NCBI GenBank assembly: GCA_020081605.1
Contig: JAHREC010000011.1
Location: 3,472,001 to 3,536,000, forward strand
DNA from: Albifimbria verrucaria
Taxonomy: Eukaryota; Ascomycota; Sordariomycetes; Hypocreales; Stachybotryaceae
Direction: 5' to 3'
DNA length: 64,000 bases
The position numbers and the translations under genes were made by a program. Below the pieces are notes generated by a model. The model did not search any database, was not told the origin of the DNA, and saw only the letters and a list, made by a program, of their open reading frames with translations. Shown here one piece after another: positions 33,956-44,079 of the stretch; position 1 is the first letter of the stretch; each line of letters begins with the position of its first letter.

Positions 33956-35674
33956 GATGTGCAATTGTGATATATGCAACAGGATTTACTGGCTTGGGGA
34001 TCAGGCTGAAGCTGCACAGGAACGCGCTCCGAAAATGCACAATGTAACGGCGGCGCTTTTATATGTGCTGCCGGGCCATGGGAGACCTGCTCGCGCAGTC
34101 GTTGCCGTTTTGGCAAACTGCCTTGAGCCCCTGCTCATCACCAACACCTTCTTCGAAGACGGCTGCAGCCTCCCAGGGTCCTGCATAGTAGGGCGCCACC
34201 AATTACCTTTTCCCGACGGCACGGGCTAGGGCTGGGAGCACTCCAGGATGGAGTCATGGGCGGTGCATTTGCATCCCGCTAAGTGTTCAGCTCATTTTAG
34301 CAAGATCCGTTGCAGCAGTGAACGCCTATCAATGCTGGCTTTGGGAAAGATGCCCAACAAGCGCAAACATCTAAGTGCTATGCTAAGTGCTCGGAGCCAA
34401 CGCGTGAGTTACTAGAGAGCATGTTGCCGCAGCAAAGAAACTGGTGGATGTTGCTTTCCTACTGTTGTTTGTCGTGGCCCGACCCATACAGAGCCTCAGA
34501 CTCACAACCCACGCTTGTCGTTGACAATGGGAGAGATCAGCCGGTCGAACCTCCCCCGACCTTTGCGGCTGATTAGCGTCTTTGGGAGGATTTAGGCCAG
34601 CACCCGAACATTCAGCTCTGTGGAGCCGGGGGCATCTGAGCTTGGCAAACACGACCAGACACGGCAAAGGATGCGGTCAAGCATTGTGGCAGCCTTAGGC
34701 CAGCAGGGCGGATCAAAGGTCAGTTGGTCGCTAGCCATTGGCCAGTCTCCCGGAACCTCGCAGCACCGGAGCTTGAAGGACGATCGCTTTAGGCCTCATG
34801 CGCCGGGGATTACAGGAGTCTGCCTGTCTGACCCACAGAAGCTAAACAAGAACAAGCTTGTGGGTTAAGATTAAGCTCACGGGGTGCTTACAGGGCAACA
34901 GGACCCCAGGCTGACGCACTGCATCGTATAACTCGCATTCGAAGCAGCACGAATCGTCACAATCAAGGAACAGCACAAGCCATAGTTTGATCGACTCGAC
35001 AGAAAAGGGGTAATTGTGATGGCTTGGCTGTCCGAGCAATGATCTGACAACGAGAGAAGGCTTGATCGAGGGAAGTATCCCTGTAAGATGGAGAAGCGAT
35101 GTGACAACGACGTCCGTTGGATACAACCTCAGCCAAGTCGGGCGATCAGCCTCAGCAGAGCCTCAACGTGGAGATTGCGGCGCAATGAAGAGGACTGTGG
35201 AGCTTTTGTCCTGGGCTACCAAGGGCATCTGCCGGAACGCCACCAATTTAACTATTTTGTTTGCTCAAGAAATTGCAAAACAAGGAAACGCCGACTAGCA
35301 TATTGTATGTTGGGTTCTGTTAAAACACAGCACATTGTTGCCTTAGTCCTTAGATCGCTCAAATTTTGAAAGGAAAAAAGTAAAAAGAAAAGTCAACTCT
35401 TTTCACTCTGGCTGATCACAGATGCGTTAAGATGTTGCAGCGGCCGTGCTTCTGTTCACCGCTCGCTGCTGTAGCAAGGTGAACCTGGAGCAAATTGAGA
35501 ATTCTGCCTCGCAAGAAACCCGTATCCACCAGCCTAATAAGGCAATACAAACCGAGTCTTCTGCAAAAGAGCACAGAGTCCGCATTCTAGAATTGTTCTC
35601 GACACAGTCCAGCAGGCACCTACCGGTGCCACACTCATCATAGCCTCAACCGTAATCTCAGCCTGGTCCCTTTT
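33956..35674. other. 1.7-kb gene-free stretch
   Basis: Between the 5' end of the Cys-rich gene and the 3' end of the Sec63-domain gene. Short frames on both strands match nothing I know. No RNA gene was recognised. Confidence 0.45.
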
Positions 35675-36793
35675 CTACCCAATCTTAAATGAGCTTCGCT
35701 TCATGGTGCCAACAACGTCTTCACAGGCGACAGCGAGTTTGATGGTTTCGCCTGGGCGTGCGTTGATAGCAATAACCATTTCCTTTCCGTCAGTCAAGCG
35801 CTTGATGCTGCCTCGCCAGAACCATACAAGCCGCCCATCCTCACCTTCAATAACCAATGTGACCCAAGGGTGTCGTGTTTTCCACACCGGTAATTTCTCG
35901 TTCTGGTAGCTCAGGAGAAGACGGGCTATCCATACGTGGTGCAACGCTGGTTCCAAGACACCATCATGCGACGGAGTGGATAGGGCTGAAGTTAACGTCA
36001 GAGGTGGCTTGTGCTGCCGGAGAATATCAAGGCTGACAGTCAGGTCAGGGAAACTTGCGAGCTGGTGGAGCATCTGCTGTCCGAAGGGAGGGTTTCGGCT
36101 GAGCAGTCGCTCAATGTGGTAAAACTCTAGCTTTGATAGGCTTCGTATGTTCTTGATGCCAGCATCGGCAAGCTTTTGCATCTTAGCTGGGCCAATCCCA
36201 GCTACCTGAAGGAGATCCGAACTTGCGCCTTCCCAAACCCCAGCCTTGATACTTCGTAAGACATCGAGAGCAACGCCAACGCCTCTCCCATCCAGCCTTT
36301 CCCCGTAAATGTCTATAATGCACCGTAGGACCTTGTCTAACAGGCCTTGGATACGGCCATTCTCCTGAAATAGGGTTTTGCGTGCGGCCGCCGAGATTTT
36401 ATTCGGCCAGCCCTGTTGTAAGAGATTGGCCTGAACAAGCAGGAAGACTTTGTGCCACGGCTGGGTGACTGGCTCCTTCAGAGGATATGGGATCGCAGTG
36501 TGGTCGTTTAACTCTCGGAAGAAAGATCTCTCGGGCTGCTTTAGAGGAAAAGAACGAAACTCTGTGGCGAGGCAAGCATTGCGCATGACATCCTGACGAG
36601 TTGGGCTTTTCGGGACGGCACAAAGTACCTTGAAAGTGCTTTGAGCAAGCTTATATCGTAGCTGGATCTCGTGGGACTGCAGAACAGGGGCTTGTTCCTG
36701 TGTTGATGGTGTTTGTGGGATGGTCGAAATTGGTTTGGTCATGGACGAGAATGTCGCCGGCATGGGAGCTTGCGCTGGGGTAGAAACCGCCAT
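35675..36793 (-). CDS. Stand-alone Sec63 domain protein of MER3/HFM1 type
   Basis: A single intact frame of 372 residues starting MAVSTPAQAPMPATFSS. From about residue 50 it follows the C-terminal Sec63 module of the meiotic DNA helicase Mer3/HFM1: QLRYKLAQSTFKVLCAVPKS, FRSFPLKQPERSFFRELN, WHKVFLLVQANLLQQGWP, the helix-hairpin-helix LLQVAGIGPAKMQKLADAGI, and HIERLLSRNPPFGQQMLHQL. A beta-rich end follows (HPWVTLVIEGEDGRLVWFWR), like the Sec63 immunoglobulin-like part. No DEXH helicase motif lies in the 3 kb upstream on this strand, so the ATPase half is absent. It could be a relocated gene fragment or a genuine accessory factor. The clean frame, in a window where many genes carry breaks, argues that it is real. 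No intron. Confidence 0.8.
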   Translation of the reverse strand: MAVSTPAQAPMPATFSSMTKPISTIPQTPSTQEQAPVLQSHEIQLRYKLAQSTFKVLCAVPKSPTRQDVMRNACLATEFRSFPLKQPERSFFRELNDHTAIPYPLKEPVTQPWHKVFLLVQANLLQQGWPNKISAAARKTLFQENGRIQGLLDKVLRCIIDIYGERLDGRGVGVALDVLRSIKAGVWEGASSDLLQVAGIGPAKMQKLADAGIKNIRSLSKLEFYHIERLLSRNPPFGQQMLHQLASFPDLTVSLDILRQHKPPLTLTSALSTPSHDGVLEPALHHVWIARLLLSYQNEKLPVWKTRHPWVTLVIEGEDGRLVWFWRGSIKRLTDGKEMVIAINARPGETIKLAVACEDVVGTMKRSSFKIG

Positions 36794-39793
36794 TCTACGC
36801 AAATGCGAGTGGTTCTTGGGAGATCAACCTAGAGGCGTCTTTCCGAGTCACTGTTTTGATAGTTGAATAAGCGACACGAAGTCAAGAGCGGAGCCCAGGC
36901 CAAGTAAGGGCGTTGCAACTCCCATTGGTTTGAGGAGTGTAAGAGGACAGACAAGCATTGTCAATTTTGCTGCTTCGCCATCCGAAATGTTGTGGCCTCG
37001 TTACTCGAGAGAAAGGCAAGAGCACTTTTGCTCTCGCTGTAGGTGGAGGAAGGAGCTCTGCTGCGAGCCACTGTCAGTCACGATAAAAAGGTACTCGTTA
37101 CTTTGATGCTTGAAGTACCATTGTGTCTACTAATGAGAACAGTACAACATGTATATGGCCTGGTACACAGAGTAAACATGGAAATCAGTCACTTAACCCG
37201 TTATTTACCATGAGCTCGGATTGAATTGGACTCTCTGTTGGTTGCTGATATGGCAATTCTACAGTCCTCAGATGAGGATCTTATTGGTTGGTTTCGTTTG
37301 TATGCGGATCGAGAAAGACCAGAGGTACAGCATTGTCAACACAGACGACTCGAGTGTTGCCTCGATCATATCCATCAACAGATGACGAAATGTCTTTGAA
37401 CTACAATGGATAAGTGGACCCCTTATGATTCATGTTTGGCTAAATCATATGATCCTTATCATGCATGGCTGAGTCTATGGTTACTCTAAACAGAAGCTGC
37501 CGAGCAGTTCACTCTGTTATTTGTGCGCCATTTGCCATCTCTGACCTATCACACAACCAGAAGTGAGATGGTAGTGTGAGAAATGCAACACGAGTGTGCG
37601 CAATTAAGCCAGGAGTTTCAACATGGCCAAACCAACCACAGCTCAGAGCCGAACTCCCTTAGCTCAGACTACCACTTTGGCATCTCCTTCGGGGATTGAA
37701 ATGCATCTTCGGATCCATAGACCTACATGTTGTGTTGAGGTAAGAGCGAATCGCCTGAGGGAAAGACCCTTTTGGATTAGTAGCTGGTCTTTCGAGCCGG
37801 CTGCGGACCCAATGATTTGCTTCAAAGCAGAGTCCATGGCTAGGCCTTAGCTTCAATTCCTTCATATGAAGCGAATGAACCCTCCGTTCAAGAGAAGAGG
37901 TTCCCTTAGCCCTCGATCTCTTCAATGTCTTCTGTCACTTCAGTTGCGTCTTAGTCTCATATCCTTAGAAGATCCCTCTTGTCGTTAGCCTTTTGCTTAA
38001 CTTGATTTCTAGTAGAAGCTATAAACGGTGTGGCCAACAACATGCCAACTGTTAGAAGGACCAGCCCGGTGGCAAGGGCCAAACCACGATATACTGGCCT
38101 AGATTATGTCTAACCCATCAAGGTATTGGTCTGGTCAATATACTGACCCATCCATCTACAGGAAAAGGAGTTCTACACAGGTCACCATCCTTAGATGCTG
38201 GATAGCTCCGGATTAGTCTTCATCAGCTAGTCTCTCAGGGTCAAGCTAGGCAGCTCCAGCCACAGTTAGGGGTTACTTAGTCGAGGCTCGGGCTGCATCG
38301 CCAGAAGTACAGTTCAGAAAGCGGAGATGGACCTCACCACACACTCTTTGTCGAGTAAGACTTACCTTGCATGAGACGTGCGCAAGTACATTGCAGTATC
38401 AAGGACATGACATGGCCGGGTAGTGGTAAGCGCAAGGCCCAATGAGGAATCGCGATAACTTGACTTCCCGTATCCGAACCCTCATGGCGTCTCCAGCTGA
38501 AGGGAATCAAGCCTCCAAATGGGTGATTGGAGGTGCTGGCCTGATTGTGCAAATCAATCCGACATAGCTTTGTAGGGCTATTGACGCCACAGGATCTGGA
38601 TCGCGAATTGCCGTGTCTTAAAGTGCAACGAGTCAACCCTCCCCAAATTCGCCATACCAGACGGGTTACCCGCAAAGGAGGTCACACTGCAGTTGTAGTG
38701 CGGAGTAGCTTCAGATGTGCAGAATGTTGGGCTTATGGGCAAAGGTAGGCTGACAATGGGGGTCAATGCTCGACTAAATATTCTGTACCCGATTTTGAAC
38801 GAGTAGAGAGACGAGAATTAGGCGAAACTGTGATATTGTCCTTGGGTCGTTTACGTGACCGGTGACTGATTGTGGATATGCCTCGCTAAATCGACGAAGC
38901 ATATCTCGCGATATACCCTGTGGACGTTGAACATCACCCGCATCGCATCCCAGCCACGAGAAGTTACCGGCTGAAGGGCACATGCATGCACGCTTCCTGT
39001 CTCAGCAACTAGAGCTGCAGGTGGTTGGCAAGGATTCGCTACCGGGAGGGCCCCACGATCTAGACCAATGACTGGCACACCGAGAGGCAGCAGCGGCGTG
39101 TTAGTGGTCAGCAGATGACACCAGCATGTCATATCACCCAGCACTTACACACTTGGTGCCATGGTCACACAGCTGGCACCATCCGCAACTGCGCCAGGCA
39201 CCTGTAAATTAATCCACTTGACATTGGAGATACCTTGAGAGTATCTTGGAAAAGGACAGTTTTATTCATTGCCACGTGCATCAATCAAATGTACTGCCTA
39301 GGTTTGTAGTCAAACGCTTAGGCGGTAGAAATGTAAAGTATGGCCAATGCTCGACCAAGATTCTACCTTAACTATTCTCCAAGACACGAAGCATGTCTTA
39401 AGTTAGACAGTTATCTAGAGAAGGCTAACGAATAAGCATCCGAACAGATACCACCGAGCAAATGGTACTTCGCCTTCGTACCGAATACTTGCCATGATTT
39501 GTCCTTCCCGGACCGCGTACCCCTCTGTACCTGTACTTATCTTCTCAGATGTGGTGTCCTGACCTCCTCCAAGGTGTGACCAACGGTCGTTCCTACTTAC
39601 AGCTCCTCCTCTTATATCAAGGCTGCCTTCTTCCCTTTCATCATGCCCTCTCCCACCCACTTCTCGCTCTTCAGCATTGTCACATCATCGTATTCCATAG
39701 ATATTCATCCATCTTCCTTCCTATAGCCCTTTCGTCATTTAGTTGTATACCTCAGCTTTTACACTTACCACGATATCAGCTTCAGCTTTCGTC
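36794..39793. other. 3-kb gene-free stretch
   Basis: No gene supported. It includes a perfect 8-bp inverted repeat TGGTGCCA/TGGCACCA with a 12-nt loop (39154-39181) and a 12-bp palindrome CTTCATATGAAG at about 37860. A pyrimidine-rich leader precedes the M4 protease start. Confidence 0.45.
39154..39181. repeat. 8-bp inverted repeat with 12-nt loop
   Basis: Arms TGGTGCCA and TGGCACCA are perfectly complementary around a 12-nt spacer. It is about 610 bp upstream of the M4 protease start, with no following T run, so not a bacterial-type terminator. Confidence 0.5.
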
Positions 39794-41146
39794 ATGCCTG
39801 CTCGCTGCTTCATCGTCCCTCCTCATCTTCTCCAAAGCATCGCCGAGTCGGCGGCTAATCCTGAGCATGTCCGTCTAGCTGCTCAGGCCTCCCTCAGGGC
39901 TCATGGGCAAATCACCGACGTCCGAAAGGCACGTCTGGCTGCCCTAACTCAGCCTCGAGGCTCTGGCCATGCTCCAGCTAGATCAATTGTTCCCCCTCAT
40001 ATGCTTCGAAACTTGGCAGAGTCACAAGAAGTTGAAGAGTCGTCTCGCGATAGTGCCAGACGCACCCTTGAGCATGTTGACCAAGTCCAGCTTTCTCGGG
40101 TTCAGGATAGTGAACAAGCTGTTCTGCAGAGGAAGAAGAAGACACCCAAGGACACCCCGCATCGCGAGATCCATGATGCCGCCAACAATTCCAACGAAGC
40201 TAGATTGCCTGGAAAACTCGTGCGGGCTGAAGGTGACGCTGAGTCCAGCGACAAGACAGTCAACCAGGCGTACGACAACATTGGTGCCGTTCTCAGCTTC
40301 TACAAGGACTTGTTTGAGTGGAAGTCCATCGATAACCAGAACATGGACGTCATTAGCAGTGTCCACTTCGGCGAGCGCTACGAAAATGCTTGTAAGTATC
40401 TCCCATGTCAACGACGAAGCTGTTTGTTGTCAGACTCTAACCTATTCAGTCTGGGACCCCGAGAGGTTACAGATGGTCTTCGGAGACGGTGATGAGTTTC
40501 TCAACAACTTTGCAGGCTGTATCGACGTCATCGGTCATGAGTTAACCCACGCTGTCACTGAGCACACCAGCCCGCTCGACTATTGGGGCCAGCCCGGAGC
40601 TCTGAATGAACACATCTCTGATGTCTTTGGCATCATGGTCAAGCAGAAGGTTCAAGACGAGAAATCCGACGTCGCTGATTGGCTCATTGGTGAAGATTGT
40701 ATTCTTCCCGGTGTCAAGGGAGTTGCTCTGCGGAGCATGAAGGAACCTGGCACAGCCTATGATGATCCTCGCTTTGTAAGTTGCTTGTTGATAACCGTCC
40801 CCAAAATGGCTTCTAGTTTTCTGACTACCAATAGGGCAAAGATCCTCAACCGGCTCACATGTCTGGTTACAAGACCACATTTGAGGACAATGGCGGTGTT
40901 CACATCTACTCGGGCATTCCCAACAAGGCATTCTACCTTGCGTCAGTTGCCTTCGGTGGTTACTCTTGGGAGAAAGCTGGTCAGGTTTGGTGGAAGGCCA
41001 TGACTAGTGGCAAAGTTCCGGCCAAATGTGATTTCAAGCAATTTGCAGATGTTACTGTCAGCGCGGCAGAGGAAGAGTTCGGCGAGGAGGCGGCGAAGGT
41101 TGTTCGACAAGCATGGACTGATGTTGGCGTCGTTAGAGGTGTCTAG
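39794..41146 (+). CDS. M4 (thermolysin-family) metalloprotease, protealysin-like
   Basis: A zinc peptidase. Exons are 39794-40391, 40450-40775 and 40835-41146; all three join in frame to 411 residues. Residues about 229-240 read HELTHAVTEHTS (the HExxH zinc site). About 25 residues later, GALNEHISDVFG supplies the third ligand. GGVHIYSGIPNKAFYLA contains the transition-state His. There is no signal peptide. The N-terminus carries two copies of an xVPPHxL motif (CFIVPPHLLQSIAES and RSIVPPHMLRNLAES). This resembles the short precursor motif of bacterial protealysin-like proteases, which are likewise leaderless. That suggests ancient acquisition from bacteria with later gain of introns; inference. 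It could act in the cytosol or leave by unconventional secretion. No emfourin-like inhibitor gene lies next to it. Confidence 0.92.
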
Positions 41147-42740
41147 GGAACGGGTTCATGCAGTGTGTTTTGAGGCCATGTGCCAGTGGTCCTCGATTCT
41201 TGATCCTTCATCCTAAGATTCGTCGAGAATAGGTAGTCGCAAGAACAGAGCTCATGTCATATTGCCAGGACGCCTAAAAATGTCACCAGGTCATGGTATA
41301 GGACACATTAATGAACAAGACATGTGATATGCAGCAACCTAGAAACAGCAATTGACTACTTACTTAATTGCTGTCTCTATGTACTTTCGTATATAGTCTG
41401 TTCGGTGCACTCAACTGAAGCTTTCAAACTTGAAAGAGAGACTTGAATAATTCATCTGAGCCGTAGAACAAAACAGCTAGAGCTTTTCGTAAATACTTAA
41501 CTTGACAAGACTTGATTCAACAAGCACCACCCTACCCTGATCATCTGTCCCTGCTAACCTCGGAGGTAGAGCTCCATGTAGCTCTTTTAGTGTGAAGTTC
41601 ATAAACTCGTGAAACATACTTGGCTTTTAGGTAACGCTCTAGAACGACGCATAGCTCGACCGCTTACAAGCCTACACCACCCTCGAATGACATCAACCAA
41701 AGTTCCCTGCGTGGTTTTCCCGCTCCAGATAACGGGGCATCGTGTCGTGCTGTTTACGCCAGGGGACACCTCTATGGCTAAACTCCGGCGCCTTGGCCAA
41801 AAGGCTTAGCACTAATGTCTCCGACAGCCTTGCCCTCTTGGAGGAGCAACTCGTCTAGCGGCACTCGTGCCTGACTTAGCCAGCTTGGGACAAGCTCGCC
41901 GGGCAACGTCTCATGCTCTCATCCTGGGCCGTAAATGTAATGCGTTTCCTGCAGCTCAACGTCCCTCGCGGCTCGACATGAGATGGTCGACCTAGGCCCG
42001 TCCGCCTATTGCGCTAAACGGAAGCGAAAGGAGCCAAGAAAAGAAAAAAGAACGGGTCTAAAAGGGCATTAGCAGTCATAAGATTGGGCGGTCCGAGCGG
42101 CCGTAGGACGCGAAGGAGCGGAAATTACTCCCGAGCCTCGGCGCTGCGACGAGGGAGGGAGTTGGCTGCCACCCTTTTCTGCACCGTTTGTGCAGCTCCG
42201 TAATCTATCTGAGGCGACCAGGGACTGGGCTGTAGGACTATTGGGAGGGAGCAAAGGCAACGTCACATACGAGAGATGATCAAGAGTTATATCAAAAAGA
42301 AATTGTAATAATGCTATCGCAAAAGCTATGCTCAACTCAAATGCTGAAGCCCAAAATCAGATATCCTATCCGCTGTGCGTCCCTCTCAAAACAGTATCGT
42401 CACCTCCACGGTCCGCGCTTGGCGGGCGCTGATGTTGTAGCTACGATCAGCGGCGCCGCGGGCCTGGGGAGCAGCTTCTCATTAAAATAGTGGTAAAAGC
42501 CCGTTACATGGGCTGGCTTCTTCTCTTTTCCACGTGGAGGAGCCCACAATTTGTCTATCCAATTCAATGCAGCATGTGGCTTCTCTTTTGTGTGCAAGAA
42601 AGATCAAAAAAGGATCGACTCGAATTGTATGTAATTAGATGATCTGCTCTCCGCGCGTGGGGACATCTGCGCTCTACATGCATCTCGTGTGATCGTCAGG
42701 GTAGAAAACAGGTACATCAGAAGTGAACAGATGACGTCGC
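41147..42740. other. Intergenic spacer between convergent genes
   Basis: 1.6 kb between the M4 protease and the Crh gene, both 3' ends. No gene or RNA recognised. Confidence 0.5.
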
Positions 42741-44079
42741 TTAGATGAACAGCTGGGCCATGAAGAGACCAGCACCAACGATGGCAGCGCTGCCGAGCTT
42801 CAGGGCACCGGCGCCAGAGTTGGGGAGCCTCATCAGTAGGAGAAGAGCCGGCGGAAGAGCCAACAGGGGTGGAAGAGACGCCACCAGTGGTAGCGGGAGA
42901 AGAGCTGGGGGCAGGAGTGACGGCGGAGCTGGTAGCCAGGGTGGTGGAGGGAGCAGCCTTGGTGGTCTTGGACTCGACAGACTTGGTGGGCTCGGCGGAC
43001 TTGGTCTCCTCATCCTTGGACTCGGTGGGCTTAGCAGACTTGGTCTCCTCAGCGGACTTGGTGGGCTTGGCGGAGGTGGTGGGCTTGGCAGAAGAGGTAG
43101 GCTCGTCGTCCTTGTCGTCGGAGCTGCCGTCGGCGAGGACAACCTTGATGCTCTGGTAGGTACCGCTGTTGTCACCGTAGATGTACTCCTTGACGTCCTT
43201 GTCGGTAGGGCCCTCACCACCGGCGTAGTCGACGATGCTGATGCTCTTGTAGTAGGCGTTGAAGGAGCCTTCTTGAAGTCGGTGAGACCGCCGGCCCACT
43301 CGATGGTACCCTCAGGCTTGTCTGGGTCACCAGCGACCCAGCTGCCGAGACGGACCTCCATGGGGGTCTGGGGAAGTTCTTGCCACCGTTGGCCTCCTCG
43401 TAGGTCAGGGTACGGACAACAGCGTCGTCGATGAACCACTTGACGGCCTTGGGGTGTACTCGATGGAGTACTTGTGAGCGGTGGTCACAGCGCCGGCAAC
43501 AGGGTGGAAAGCACCACGGTCGTAGGTGGTGGTGTCGCCCTTGTAGAAGTAGTTGGACTGAGCCTGCTTGTCATCACCGCCAACCCACTCCCAGTCGATC
43601 TGTTGCAATGTTAGCCCGTGTTCTCTATGCGCATTGGGAGTGAATGGGAACGTACCTCATCGAGATCGTCGGACTGCAGGACGAGGGAGGTGACAATACC
43701 GGCACCAGCAGCGGGCTGGACGACGACATCGAGGCGACCGAAGAACATGAACTTCTTGGTGCCCATGGTGGGGGCGTTGGTCTTCTCCTTGATGGAGAAG
43801 ACGGCACCGTTCTCGTTGTACTCGAGCTTGGTGCCATCGAACTCCTTGAAGACGGAGCAAGGGCCCTTGGTGAGGTCGCAGTTGACGCTGTCCTTGCCGA
43901 AGGCAGGGTCAGCAGGGCAGGCTGTGAGAAACAATGTTAGCACCTGCTCAATGCGTCTCAAAGCGCGATTCGGATTCAAGGGCAAACTCACTCTTCTTCA
44001 GCGGGTTGCACTGGGTGAAGGTCTGGGCGGTAGCCATGGAGGCAGCCGCGAGGGCGACGAGAACGGACTTGGTGAACAT
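42741..44079 (-). CDS. Crh-type chitin-glucan transglycosidase (GH16), GPI-anchored
   Basis: Cross-links chitin to beta-glucan in the cell wall. Exons: 44079-43992 (signal peptide MFTKSVLVALAASMATAQ), 43921-43656 and 43599-42741. The catalytic motif DEIDWEWVG, holding nucleophile and acid/base Glu, spans the second splice. Other landmarks are TFTQCNPLKK, KFMFFGRLDVVVQPAAGAG, NYFYKGDTTTYDRGAFH and PMEVRLGSWVAGDPDKPEG. A long Lys/Ser/Thr-rich stalk leads to a GPI end (LKLGSAAIVGAGLFMAQLFI). The frame breaks four times. Three are C-run losses of one base, near 43451 (YTPKAVKWFID), 43371 (NFPQTPMEV) and 43266 (APFNAYYKS). The fourth, near 42824, is not a simple single loss. Close to Aspergillus Crf1/Crh1. 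A TATA-like TTATAT lies about 80 bp upstream of the start. Confidence 0.92.

Noticed and set aside
36794..39793. Possible missing helicase half of the Sec63 gene
   Set aside because: No Walker A, DEXH or other helicase motifs were found on the minus strand of this interval.
42745..43434. A Gly/Leu-rich plus-strand frame opposite the Crh gene
   Set aside because: Antisense shadow of the Lys/Ser/Thr-rich stalk of the transglycosidase.
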